NCBI GenBank assembly: GCA_021840785.1
Contig: JAKBXD010000064.1
Span: 1-10,470, forward strand
DNA: 10,470 bases
Source of the DNA: Pseudomonadota bacterium
Lineage (GTDB): Bacteria > Pseudomonadota > Gammaproteobacteria > Acidithiobacillales > Acidithiobacillaceae
Direction of reading: 5' to 3'
A program made the position numbers and the translations under genes. Each line of letters opens with the position of its first letter. Position 1 is the stretch's first letter. Shown one piece after another: positions 4,793-10,470 of this stretch. The notes below the pieces were generated by a model, which was given only the letters and a program-made list of their open reading frames with translations, was not told where the DNA came from and ran no database searches.

Positions 4793-6706
4793 TCAAAGGC
4801 CCAACACTTGATGGACCGGCTCTCCATCCTCCAGCCGCTTCTCCATCATGTCGTAATTTTGTGCTATGCCTATCAACGCGCTCGCCGGGCCTGGACAATC
4901 GCCGGGGGAAAACGCCTCCATGATCCTGGAGAACATCACGTGCGTGTAATCCCCGGCCATGGCGCTCACAAACTCCAACAGGGGGTGCTCGCTGTTCCCA
5001 TCGTGCGCTATCTTGTTCCTCATTCTGTAGACAAAGTTGACCTCATCGGCGGAATCCCTGTAAAACTCCGCCAGTTTCCGCAAAGCCATCTTCGTGTCCA
5101 CGTAGAAGGACCGCAAGTCCTCGACTTGCTCGTTCATCAGCTCGCCAAGGTCGATAGTCGCCAGATCGCCCAAGGCGTCTATGAAAGAGCGTAGCGTTAT
5201 CATTTCTCCAGGGACGTGCGCGAACCCGGCCTTTACAAGAAGGTCAGGAGGTATCAGCCGACCTCCGTTGTTCATGTTCGCGACCATGACTTGTTGACGC
5301 AGTGTCCAACCATATTCATAGGCTTTCGTGACCGCTCTCGCCTTGCCCACCACGGCGACGATCACGTCGATGTTCTCCTCGCTGTCCTTTTCGTTCGTCG
5401 CGAACCAGTTCGAGGAGGTCTTTTCCGGTTTCGAGCAGAGCGTTTCGAGAGATATCCAGTAGGATAAAAGCCTTTCTCCGGGGGAATAGCTCTCCTCAGC
5501 CCTCCTTAGCCAGTAAAGCGCGTCGTCCACTTTGCTGGAGAAGCCGTGCGCCGACGCTTTCGCCATCCCTCTCTCCAGATCATTCAGGTGGGTGGAGTGT
5601 TGGGAGATAAATTCGGCGTTGATGATGAACTTTTTGGTGATATCGTCCTCCGCGCGTTCGAACGTGTGCGTGCTTGCGCCGTTGATGCGCCCCTCCGGGT
5701 CGATGACGACATAGGATTTGCTCACCATGATCGGAGCGGCCCCCGGTCTCAATCTCCGCAGTACGCTCAGCGCTTTTTGGACGCGGTTTCTAGCCGCGTC
5801 AGCCGCCGATCTTCGCCCGCACTTGGAAACCTGGTGAACCAACGCGTTCGTGGCGCATCGGCGTGGGCCAAAGTGGAAAAGTTCCGAATCAACGGCTCCG
5901 TCGGTCGCCTCCCGAACGACGCGCGGATTCTTCGACGGGGAGTAAAACTCCACCCCGGAGACCATGATCGTTTCCTCGACATCGAGCCCGTCGATGCCGA
6001 ATATGAAATGGGACTCTTCCACGTCGTTGTTGAAGAATTTGGAGAACGCGTCGATCCTGGCGTTTTCGCCAAGAGCCAGATCAAAGGCTATGAGGTTTTT
6101 CCGATACTCCGCCAGGCGCGGCTCGTCGGCGTTTTCGGGAAAGGGTATTCCGTGTGGAAAGTTCCAAAGGACGTGTCCTTGGAAGGGGACCGGGGAGTTG
6201 AACAGTTTTCCGGGGAGGGGTCTTATGTCATCGTCGGTGAGTCCGATGTTTCGGAATTCCACGATCATGTTGTTCGCTATGGCCTTGACCCTCGCTTTTT
6301 CGGCGGGTCCAAGCTCCTCCAGCGTCATCATCCCCTTCAGGCTCGACAGCAACGAACCAAAATAGGTTCCGTCGCGGAAGAGTCGGAGGGCGGAGCGGCA
6401 AAGCTCCTTCATGTATCCAGGACGGCGTTTGTAGTTGTCAAACTCCTTGATGATCTCCCGCACATGGATGCGCAACACCCCCTCAAGTCCTGGATCGGTT
6501 TTGAGATAGTTCCCCAGCGTCGATCGGAAGAAGTTCCTGTTGTTCGCGCTCAACAGATCGTTGTACGTCATCTCGTCCTGAAGCTCCTTGATGATGGCGT
6601 GCGCATTGAAAAGCTTGAGGAGGGATCGTCTCGATCCCACGCCATCGAAAAGGTCGCTCCAGCATTCCCAAAAATATCTCGTGGCGTGGCTCAATTGCAT
6701 GTTCAT
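4793..6706 (-). CDS. Large protein with C-terminal ApeA-like HEPN domain (putative RNase)
   Basis: With the ATG at 6706 the product is 637 residues; an ATG at 6742 would add 12 but has no ribosome-binding site, whereas GAGGA precedes 6706. The C-terminal third looks like an ApeA-type HEPN domain: the helix YWISLETLC (416-424) and, after about 135 residues, YRMRNKIAHDG (560-570). The latter contains the RX4H motif (R563, H568) that makes many HEPN proteins metal-independent ribonucleases acting as dimers. Residues 1-400 are not recognised; they are soluble, mixed, and have no P-loop, methylase or membrane motif, so they are a candidate sensor region. The gene lies between the restriction endonuclease and vsr, same strand, after 117 bases. 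HEPN proteins are frequent toxin or abortive-infection effectors; a backup role to the restriction system is inference. Confidence 0.85.
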   Translation of the reverse strand: MNMQLSHATRYFWECWSDLFDGVGSRRSLLKLFNAHAIIKELQDEMTYNDLLSANNRNFFRSTLGNYLKTDPGLEGVLRIHVREIIKEFDNYKRRPGYMKELCRSALRLFRDGTYFGSLLSSLKGMMTLEELGPAEKARVKAIANNMIVEFRNIGLTDDDIRPLPGKLFNSPVPFQGHVLWNFPHGIPFPENADEPRLAEYRKNLIAFDLALGENARIDAFSKFFNNDVEESHFIFGIDGLDVEETIMVSGVEFYSPSKNPRVVREATDGAVDSELFHFGPRRCATNALVHQVSKCGRRSAADAARNRVQKALSVLRRLRPGAAPIMVSKSYVVIDPEGRINGASTHTFERAEDDITKKFIINAEFISQHSTHLNDLERGMAKASAHGFSSKVDDALYWLRRAEESYSPGERLLSYWISLETLCSKPEKTSSNWFATNEKDSEENIDVIVAVVGKARAVTKAYEYGWTLRQQVMVANMNNGGRLIPPDLLVKAGFAHVPGEMITLRSFIDALGDLATIDLGELMNEQVEDLRSFYVDTKMALRKLAEFYRDSADEVNFVYRMRNKIAHDGNSEHPLLEFVSAMAGDYTHVMFSRIMEAFSPGDCPGPASALIGIAQNYDMMEKRLEDGEPVHQVLGL

Positions 6707-6802
6707 CCCAAATGCTTCCTCACCCCTTGGCCCGTAACCCATTTTTGGACGTGCCGACAGCCATGCTCATCGACGATGGGCGATGGTTTGAAGCGCGTTG
6801 GG

Positions 6803-6819
6803 CCGCGAAGAATTCGCGG
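6803..6819 (-). promoter_or_regulatory. Short hairpin just after the endonuclease gene
   Basis: CCGCGAA (6803-6809) and TTCGCGG (6813-6819) form a perfect 7-bp stem with a 3-base loop, five bases beyond the endonuclease stop. There is no T-run on the minus strand, so complete termination is unlikely. It may protect the upstream message end or reduce read-through into the HEPN gene. Confidence 0.45.
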
Positions 6820-6823
6820 TTGC

Positions 6824-7825
6824 TCACTCGTCCAGAAACAAGACCTCTGACGGTTTCCATCGTTCGCCGGCGGCCGCGTCCGCCCGCCGCAGCCACTCCG
6901 CTATCCTGTCCTCAGGAGCGACGTCTTTTCCCCAATACTCCTCGAATAGGGCGCCGTCCATGCGCAGGGCGGCGTTCCTCAGTTCATTCTCGATCAGCTT
7001 CAGCGCCCTCTCTATGTACAATCCGCCGTTGTCGTCGTTGTCCGGGTTCGCCACGCTCCCGGCGGAGAAGAGGTCCCGAGCTTGATGGCAAAGAACGCCA
7101 TGGTAGGTCAGGAGGTAAAGCGCGATGTCGTCGTACTTGTGCTTGGCCCTGCCGGATTGGACGATCTGGGGGCAGAGTAGAACGGCCTCGGCTCTAAGCC
7201 GGACTTTTTCCGCATTGTCGAGTTCCGTGTACAATCTTGCCTGTATCGGAAGGGTGTGCTCCTCGCCCGGCGCGTCTTCAAGCCACCAGAGCCGCTCTCC
7301 CCCCTTCAAGCGTTTGCGGGCGTACTCTCTGATGTACTGCATCTTTTCATGCATGGGTAGGTGGCGGAACTTGTCGTAGACGACCCCCATTTGTTCGAAG
7401 AGGGAAGTTGGCGCACCAATCTCCACTTCGAATCTGGGTACGTGGGAGGTGCGCACGTGCATCACGCTCTTCTCATACTCTCCCCACTTCACGTCCGGAA
7501 CGCCGCCCATCTTGCCGAAGACGATGTAGACGGTCTTCACCGCGTCGATACGGTTCGTCTCCAGCACGCTGTTCGCCACACTGCGCCAGGTGTCGTTGGT
7601 CGTGAACTTGACCTCGATACCGAACTCCCCGACCGCGATGTCAGGGAACGCCTGGGCGTGGGGGTGGAAGTCGATCGTCACATCGGGATCTTCGACAACC
7701 TCGTTGACGACGATTCGGACCCTGTTCTCGAATTCCTGGGCGTTTTTGAAAGGGGCGGCCAGCGCCTCGCTCCGAAGGCGCCCCGTCACTTCGTCGAGAA
7801 AATCCTCGAATTCCTCTTTCGTCAT
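6824..7825 (-). CDS. PD-(D/E)XK type II restriction endonuclease (putative)
   Basis: A 333-residue protein encoded 44 bases after the m5C methyltransferase. Residues 61-73 carry the nuclease core AFPDIAVGEFGIEVKF (D62, E71, K73), the PD-(D/E)XK metal-binding motif of restriction enzymes. Helix residues before it (EFENRVRIVVNEV, 31-43) and a following strand (VKTVYIVFGK, 96-105) complete a normal core. The rest, with HVRTSHVPRFEVEIG (123-137) and a long C-terminal region rich in Trp, Arg and Glu, probably holds the DNA-recognition and dimer parts. The ATG follows GGAGA closely (three bases after GGAG). Pairing with the cytosine-5 methyltransferase suggests both recognise the same site, but the site cannot be read from the sequence. 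Identification rests on the motif plus context; I do not recognise a characterised prototype. Confidence 0.85.
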   Translation of the reverse strand: MTKEEFEDFLDEVTGRLRSEALAAPFKNAQEFENRVRIVVNEVVEDPDVTIDFHPHAQAFPDIAVGEFGIEVKFTTNDTWRSVANSVLETNRIDAVKTVYIVFGKMGGVPDVKWGEYEKSVMHVRTSHVPRFEVEIGAPTSLFEQMGVVYDKFRHLPMHEKMQYIREYARKRLKGGERLWWLEDAPGEEHTLPIQARLYTELDNAEKVRLRAEAVLLCPQIVQSGRAKHKYDDIALYLLTYHGVLCHQARDLFSAGSVANPDNDDNGGLYIERALKLIENELRNAALRMDGALFEEYWGKDVAPEDRIAEWLRRADAAAGERWKPSEVLFLDE

Positions 7826-7848
7826 GTTCTCCGCGCGGCAAGCCCGCT

Positions 7849-7863
7849 CCTCTTGAAAAGAGG
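7849..7863 (-). promoter_or_regulatory. Short hairpin between methyltransferase and endonuclease genes
   Basis: CCTCTT-GAA-AAGAGG forms a 6-bp stem with a 3-base loop, seven bases past the methyltransferase stop and 23 bases before the endonuclease ATG. It may lower endonuclease expression relative to the protective methylase, but it is short and only suggestive. Confidence 0.35.
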
Positions 7864-7869
7864 ATCAGG

Positions 7870-8907
7870 CTAACCCCGACCAGCGGCCATGTCCACCAGA
7901 AGGCATTCCGCCACCGCGTTGGCGACGTGCCACGCCAGCACGGGGGGGACTGCGTTGCCCACCTGTCGCTCCGTCTCCCGCAGCTTGGAGTCGAAGATGA
8001 AGTCGTCGGGGAAGGATTGCAATCTCGCCGCCTCGCGCATGGATATCCTGCGGGGCAGCTCGTAATGCCACTGGATGTTACCATGGCATTCCGCCCGTAT
8101 GGTGTAGCCAGGCCGGTTCGGAAGCAGGCGCCGGTCCCCTTGTTCGGGGCTCCGGTTGGCGCGGCTCCAGACGTGGTTGATTGCTTCGTCCTCGCCATAG
8201 TCGGCCAAATCGGAGATCGCCTCCCGAGCAGTGACCCAAGACTCGCGGTCATGCGTGGAGAGGGGAGGAGCGAACGGGGGGACGCCGGGAAGCGTCCCGA
8301 CCAGCATGACGCGCTCCCGAGACTGCGGGACGCCGTAATCCGCCGCGAGGTAGAGATGATGGGTCACTTCGTACCCTAGTGCGCGGAAGTCGGCCAGGAC
8401 GCGCTTGAGGGCCTCCGCATGATGGCTCATCAGCAGCCCCTTCACGTTCTCGGCGACGAAGACTCTGGGCTTGACTCGCGCGACCACCTCGACCATGGCC
8501 CGGTAGAGGCCGCTGCGTTTTCCTTCAATTCCTGCCCCTTTGCCGTTGACGGAAATGTCCTGGCACGGGAATCCACCGATGACCACGTCCGCCTTGTCCG
8601 GGAGGGCGTCCATCATGGACCAGATATCGCCGTGGCGGATGTGGGGGCCGATGTTCCTCCGATAGGTCCGGCACGCGGCCTCGTTGATCTCGTTGGCCCA
8701 GATGATGTCGAAGGGGTTTCGCGGGTAACGTCGGCCCAGGAACGAGAACGCGCCCTTGAAGCCTAGATCCATTCCCCCGCATCCGGAAAAGAGGGAGATC
8801 ACCGAGAGGGACTCTTCTGCCTCGTCAGCGTTGGTTGGAAATCCCGGATGGCCATCCGTCGCGGGGAGGGGGGTGATTACGTCAGGGTCAGGATCCATGT
8901 ACAGCAT
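7870..8907 (-). CDS. DNA (cytosine-5-)-methyltransferase of a type II restriction-modification system
   Basis: A complete 345-residue m5C methyltransferase that transfers a methyl group from AdoMet to C5 of cytosine. Motifs in order: I, SLFSGCGGMDLGF (38-50); II around ANEIN (71-75); IV, GGFPCQDIS with catalytic Cys115; VI, VAENVKGL (151-158); VIII, YGVPQSRERV (191-200); IX, RISMREAARLQSFPD (287-301); X, RQVGNAVPP (314-322). The target-recognition region between VIII and IX is short (about 85 residues), typical of enzymes for short palindromic sites. I chose the ATG at 8907, seven bases after AAAGGAG; an ATG 13 codons upstream lacks a binding site. The following endonuclease and the Vsr in the same array make this the modification subunit. 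Small TRDs usually read 4-6 bp; the target is unknown. Confidence 0.97.
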   Translation of the reverse strand: MLYMDPDPDVITPLPATDGHPGFPTNADEAEESLSVISLFSGCGGMDLGFKGAFSFLGRRYPRNPFDIIWANEINEAACRTYRRNIGPHIRHGDIWSMMDALPDKADVVIGGFPCQDISVNGKGAGIEGKRSGLYRAMVEVVARVKPRVFVAENVKGLLMSHHAEALKRVLADFRALGYEVTHHLYLAADYGVPQSRERVMLVGTLPGVPPFAPPLSTHDRESWVTAREAISDLADYGEDEAINHVWSRANRSPEQGDRRLLPNRPGYTIRAECHGNIQWHYELPRRISMREAARLQSFPDDFIFDSKLRETERQVGNAVPPVLAWHVANAVAECLLVDMAAGRG

Positions 8908-8952
8908 CTTCAGTCTCCTTTCTTTGAAAGCAAGTGTCGCCCACATGCGTGG

Positions 8953-10212
8953 TCACGACAAGTTTTTCTTTTTGCGCCCGCCGGATGCTGGCAAGGCCTG
9001 CGACGATTTCGGGGGCGGCTGATAATCCGGGTGCATCGCCAAATCCATTTCGGTACGGTTGTCATAAATGCGCACGCGCCGCGCAACACGGGCCACCAGC
9101 GCCGTATGGAGAAACCCATTGAGCAGGTTGCGACTGACCCGATCTTCCGGGATGTCCGCACGCGCACCGCGATGTGCGCGGGACTGGACACGCCGTACCA
9201 AGGTATCCAGATCATGAACACCCACATAATCCAGATCCACTACAGCCCCTGCCCGAATGCTTTCAAGTACCTGATCGAATCGGCCCGCAAGGGAGAACGT
9301 GGTTTCCACCAGCAGATTTTGACGGGCATCCAGGCCCCGCCGCCAGTCCGCATTGGAGAGCAGATAGGCCACCTGCAATTCTGGCAGGGGTTCATTGGCG
9401 GCGGGAATCAGGCCCATGGCCCGATCTGCGTCATCTTCGTCTGGCAGCCATTGCCGGATGGCCTCACGGGCCATCGTGACCAGGCGCGCGTGATCTTTCG
9501 GAAGCGACGGCAGATAACGATCCACGTCGACCCATGCGCTTTCCGCAATGCCCAACTGGCGGCGCAGCGGCGCGGAGAGGAGCGTTTTGCCGGAACCGAT
9601 ACTGCCGGCGAGATAATGCAAAACCGGTGCACTCCCGTCGGCACGGTGACAGTTGGTCCGCGCTTCAGCCATTTCTTCCGCATAGTGAGCCAGTCGGATA
9701 GCCACGAAACGCCGGTAGGTGGACGCGTCCTGTTTGGGATCGGCGGGCAGCCCGCGTGCGGCGAGGGGTCCTTCCGGTGGCAATCCCCTTTGTTTGAATT
9801 TGGCTTCCCGCAACTGTTGAAAGGCAGCAGGCGTCAATCCGCCGTTGGCGTGCTCCGGACAGGCCACATGCCAGTAGGCGCCACTGACCAATAAGGTACC
9901 CGGCAAACCGCAGTGCTCACAGATCCGGCGTGAGCGGTCACAATAATCCTCCACGATCTGAAACAGGCCATGTTTCTGCGCGTCCGTCAGTTTTGCGTCG
10001 TAGCCATAGTAATAGCGTAGCGTTCCGAATTTCTGTTTGACCTGGGTGACGTGGAGACCTATGCCGTTCTCCTGGCAGAAGGTCTCTACCGCCTGAGACA
10101 AGGCGCGGAGTAGTGGATACCAGCCGTCTTCGCACTCAAAATGGTTTTCCCGGCAGCCGCTGTAGAGTGCCGGATAATCCCGCCGCAAGGCGTGTTCCAG
10201 GGCGATGTCCAT
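8953..10212 (-). CDS. Fusion protein: Zn-ligand N-terminal domain + zeta-toxin-like P-loop kinase
   Basis: A 419-residue two-part protein. Residues 1-121 match a phage/plasmid domain of unknown function that I recognise by pattern: YPALYSGC, FECEDGWYPLL (25-35), VKQKFGTLRYYYG (58-70), then CEHCGLPG (C98, C101) and CPEH (C118, H121), which together look like a zinc site. Residues 195-390 are a P-loop kinase close to zeta-toxin/AAA_33 enzymes: Walker A GSIGSGKT (203-210), VDVDRY (228-233), VETTFS (302-307, catalytic-type Glu), and a basic lid region (SRAHRGARADIPEDR) before YDN. The tail is Lys-rich. The start is the ATG at 10212 with GGAG eight bases upstream, rather than the ATG at 10233 that touches the stop of the previous gene. 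Zeta toxins phosphorylate UDP-N-acetylglucosamine; the substrate here is unknown and no epsilon-like antitoxin is seen. The adjacent phosphatase suggests a kinase/phosphatase pair. Confidence 0.85.
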   Translation of the reverse strand: MDIALEHALRRDYPALYSGCRENHFECEDGWYPLLRALSQAVETFCQENGIGLHVTQVKQKFGTLRYYYGYDAKLTDAQKHGLFQIVEDYCDRSRRICEHCGLPGTLLVSGAYWHVACPEHANGGLTPAAFQQLREAKFKQRGLPPEGPLAARGLPADPKQDASTYRRFVAIRLAHYAEEMAEARTNCHRADGSAPVLHYLAGSIGSGKTLLSAPLRRQLGIAESAWVDVDRYLPSLPKDHARLVTMAREAIRQWLPDEDDADRAMGLIPAANEPLPELQVAYLLSNADWRRGLDARQNLLVETTFSLAGRFDQVLESIRAGAVVDLDYVGVHDLDTLVRRVQSRAHRGARADIPEDRVSRNLLNGFLHTALVARVARRVRIYDNRTEMDLAMHPDYQPPPKSSQALPASGGRKKKNLS

Positions 10213-10233
10213 GTGCTTTTCTCCTGTATCCAT

Positions 10234-10470
10234 TTAGAACGCGGGCGCATTTCCCAGCGTTACGCTCTCCACGTCGGTTGCGGTGGCCATCCACCCCCGT
10301 TCTTCCTGATGACAGAACAGGGTCAAGCCCTGATCGCGGTATCGCTCGGCCTGATCCAGATGGGCGGCACCCGTATCCAGAAACACATGTCCGGCGACCT
10401 GCAACAAGCGCCCTTCCCGGGGCGGCGTGATGGTGTGCCCCACATAGGTGCGGGACAGCGCGGCCGGGAC
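10234..10470 (-). CDS. Metallophosphatase (Ser/Thr phosphatase-like), C-terminal end (partial)
   Basis: The open frame runs off the right edge and shows 78 codons. GHT (11-13) and, after 18 residues, FLDTGAAHL (30-38) are the last conserved histidine motif and the ID-TGA strand of calcineurin-like metallophosphatases of the lambda-PP/PrpE type. The active-site DxH, GD and GNH motifs would lie outside the window. A GTG at 10443 could be read as a start but would cut through the fold, so the gene is treated as partial. Its TAA is followed directly by an ATG, and the next gene's binding site lies within 12 bases, so the two are almost certainly one transcript. It could dephosphorylate the product of the neighbouring kinase. 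Confidence 0.75.
   Translation of the reverse strand, partial: VPAALSRTYVGHTITPPREGRLLQVAGHVFLDTGAAHLDQAERYRDQGLTLFCHQEERGWMATATDVESVTLGNAPAF

Noticed and set aside
4690..4827. Longer vsr start adding 46 residues
   Set aside because: The extra residues have no Vsr similarity and run into the HEPN stop region, while the ATG at 4689 has a GGAGG seven bases upstream.
5546..6850. A 434-codon plus-strand frame opposite the HEPN gene
   Set aside because: Antisense shadow in GC-rich DNA; the minus strand encodes a convincing protein with HEPN motifs, and the plus frame has no motif.
8908..8946. Methyltransferase start at 8946
   Set aside because: No ribosome-binding site there; AAAGGAG precedes the ATG at 8907 and motif I lies at the normal distance from either start.
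8848..9894. A 348-codon plus-strand frame opposite the kinase gene
   Set aside because: It crosses the methylase start and most of the kinase on the wrong strand. The minus strand has Walker A and zinc-ligand motifs, so this is a shadow.
8953..10470. Bacterial Pnkp/Hen1 RNA-repair system
   Set aside because: The kinase and phosphatase are in separate genes, and no ligase or Hen1 methyltransferase is seen. The kinase motifs are closer to zeta-toxin-like enzymes.
1..10470. CRISPR array, rRNA or tRNA genes
   Set aside because: No regularly spaced short repeats were seen and no cloverleaf or rRNA-like segment was recognised on either strand by eye.

Overview
This looks like an accessory (genomic-island or plasmid/ICE-like) region of a proteobacterium. 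The families present are a tyrosine recombinase, a TraY/DotA-type conjugation remnant, a Vsr nick-repair enzyme with an m5C methyltransferase, and an IS110/IS1111 remnant. An acidithiobacillus-like or other gammaproteobacterial-type host would fit, but nothing in the window proves the genus. Most of the window is moderately GC-rich; the stretch from about 2200 to 3550 is visibly more AT-rich, suggesting a separate origin.

Left part (1-2175). The window opens with the C-terminal end of a tyrosine recombinase. Two paralogous plus-strand genes of unknown function follow (616-1071 and 1714-2142). They share a nearly identical 131-bp module of promoter, operator-like palindrome, leader and first 15 codons, but their bodies have diverged. 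Between them, on the minus strand, lies a membrane-protein fragment resembling the C-terminus of TraY/DotA. Its 5' end stops right at the second copy of the promoter module. Each paralog ends at a strong hairpin terminator.

Central part (2200-4236, minus strand). A free-standing trypsin-like serine protease, a TTG-started 111-residue unknown protein, and an ADP-ribosylglycohydrolase cut off after its N-terminal motif read in one direction; the last two overlap as TGATG. To their right is the decayed C-terminal end of an IS110/IS1111-type transposase (premature stop plus frameshift) and about 320 bp without a gene.

Right part (4237-10470, minus strand). A compact co-directional array reads from the right: the tail of a metallophosphatase, a fusion protein with a Zn-ligand-like domain and a zeta-toxin-like P-loop kinase, an m5C DNA methyltransferase, a PD-(D/E)XK restriction endonuclease, a 637-residue protein with an ApeA-like HEPN domain (RNKIAH motif), and Vsr. 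The last four form a restriction-modification island. The methylase protects, the nuclease cuts, Vsr repairs T:G mismatches from m5C deamination, and the HEPN protein is the unusual extra member, plausibly an RNase-based second line of defence. Each of the three junctions M/R, R/HEPN and HEPN/vsr carries a small hairpin.
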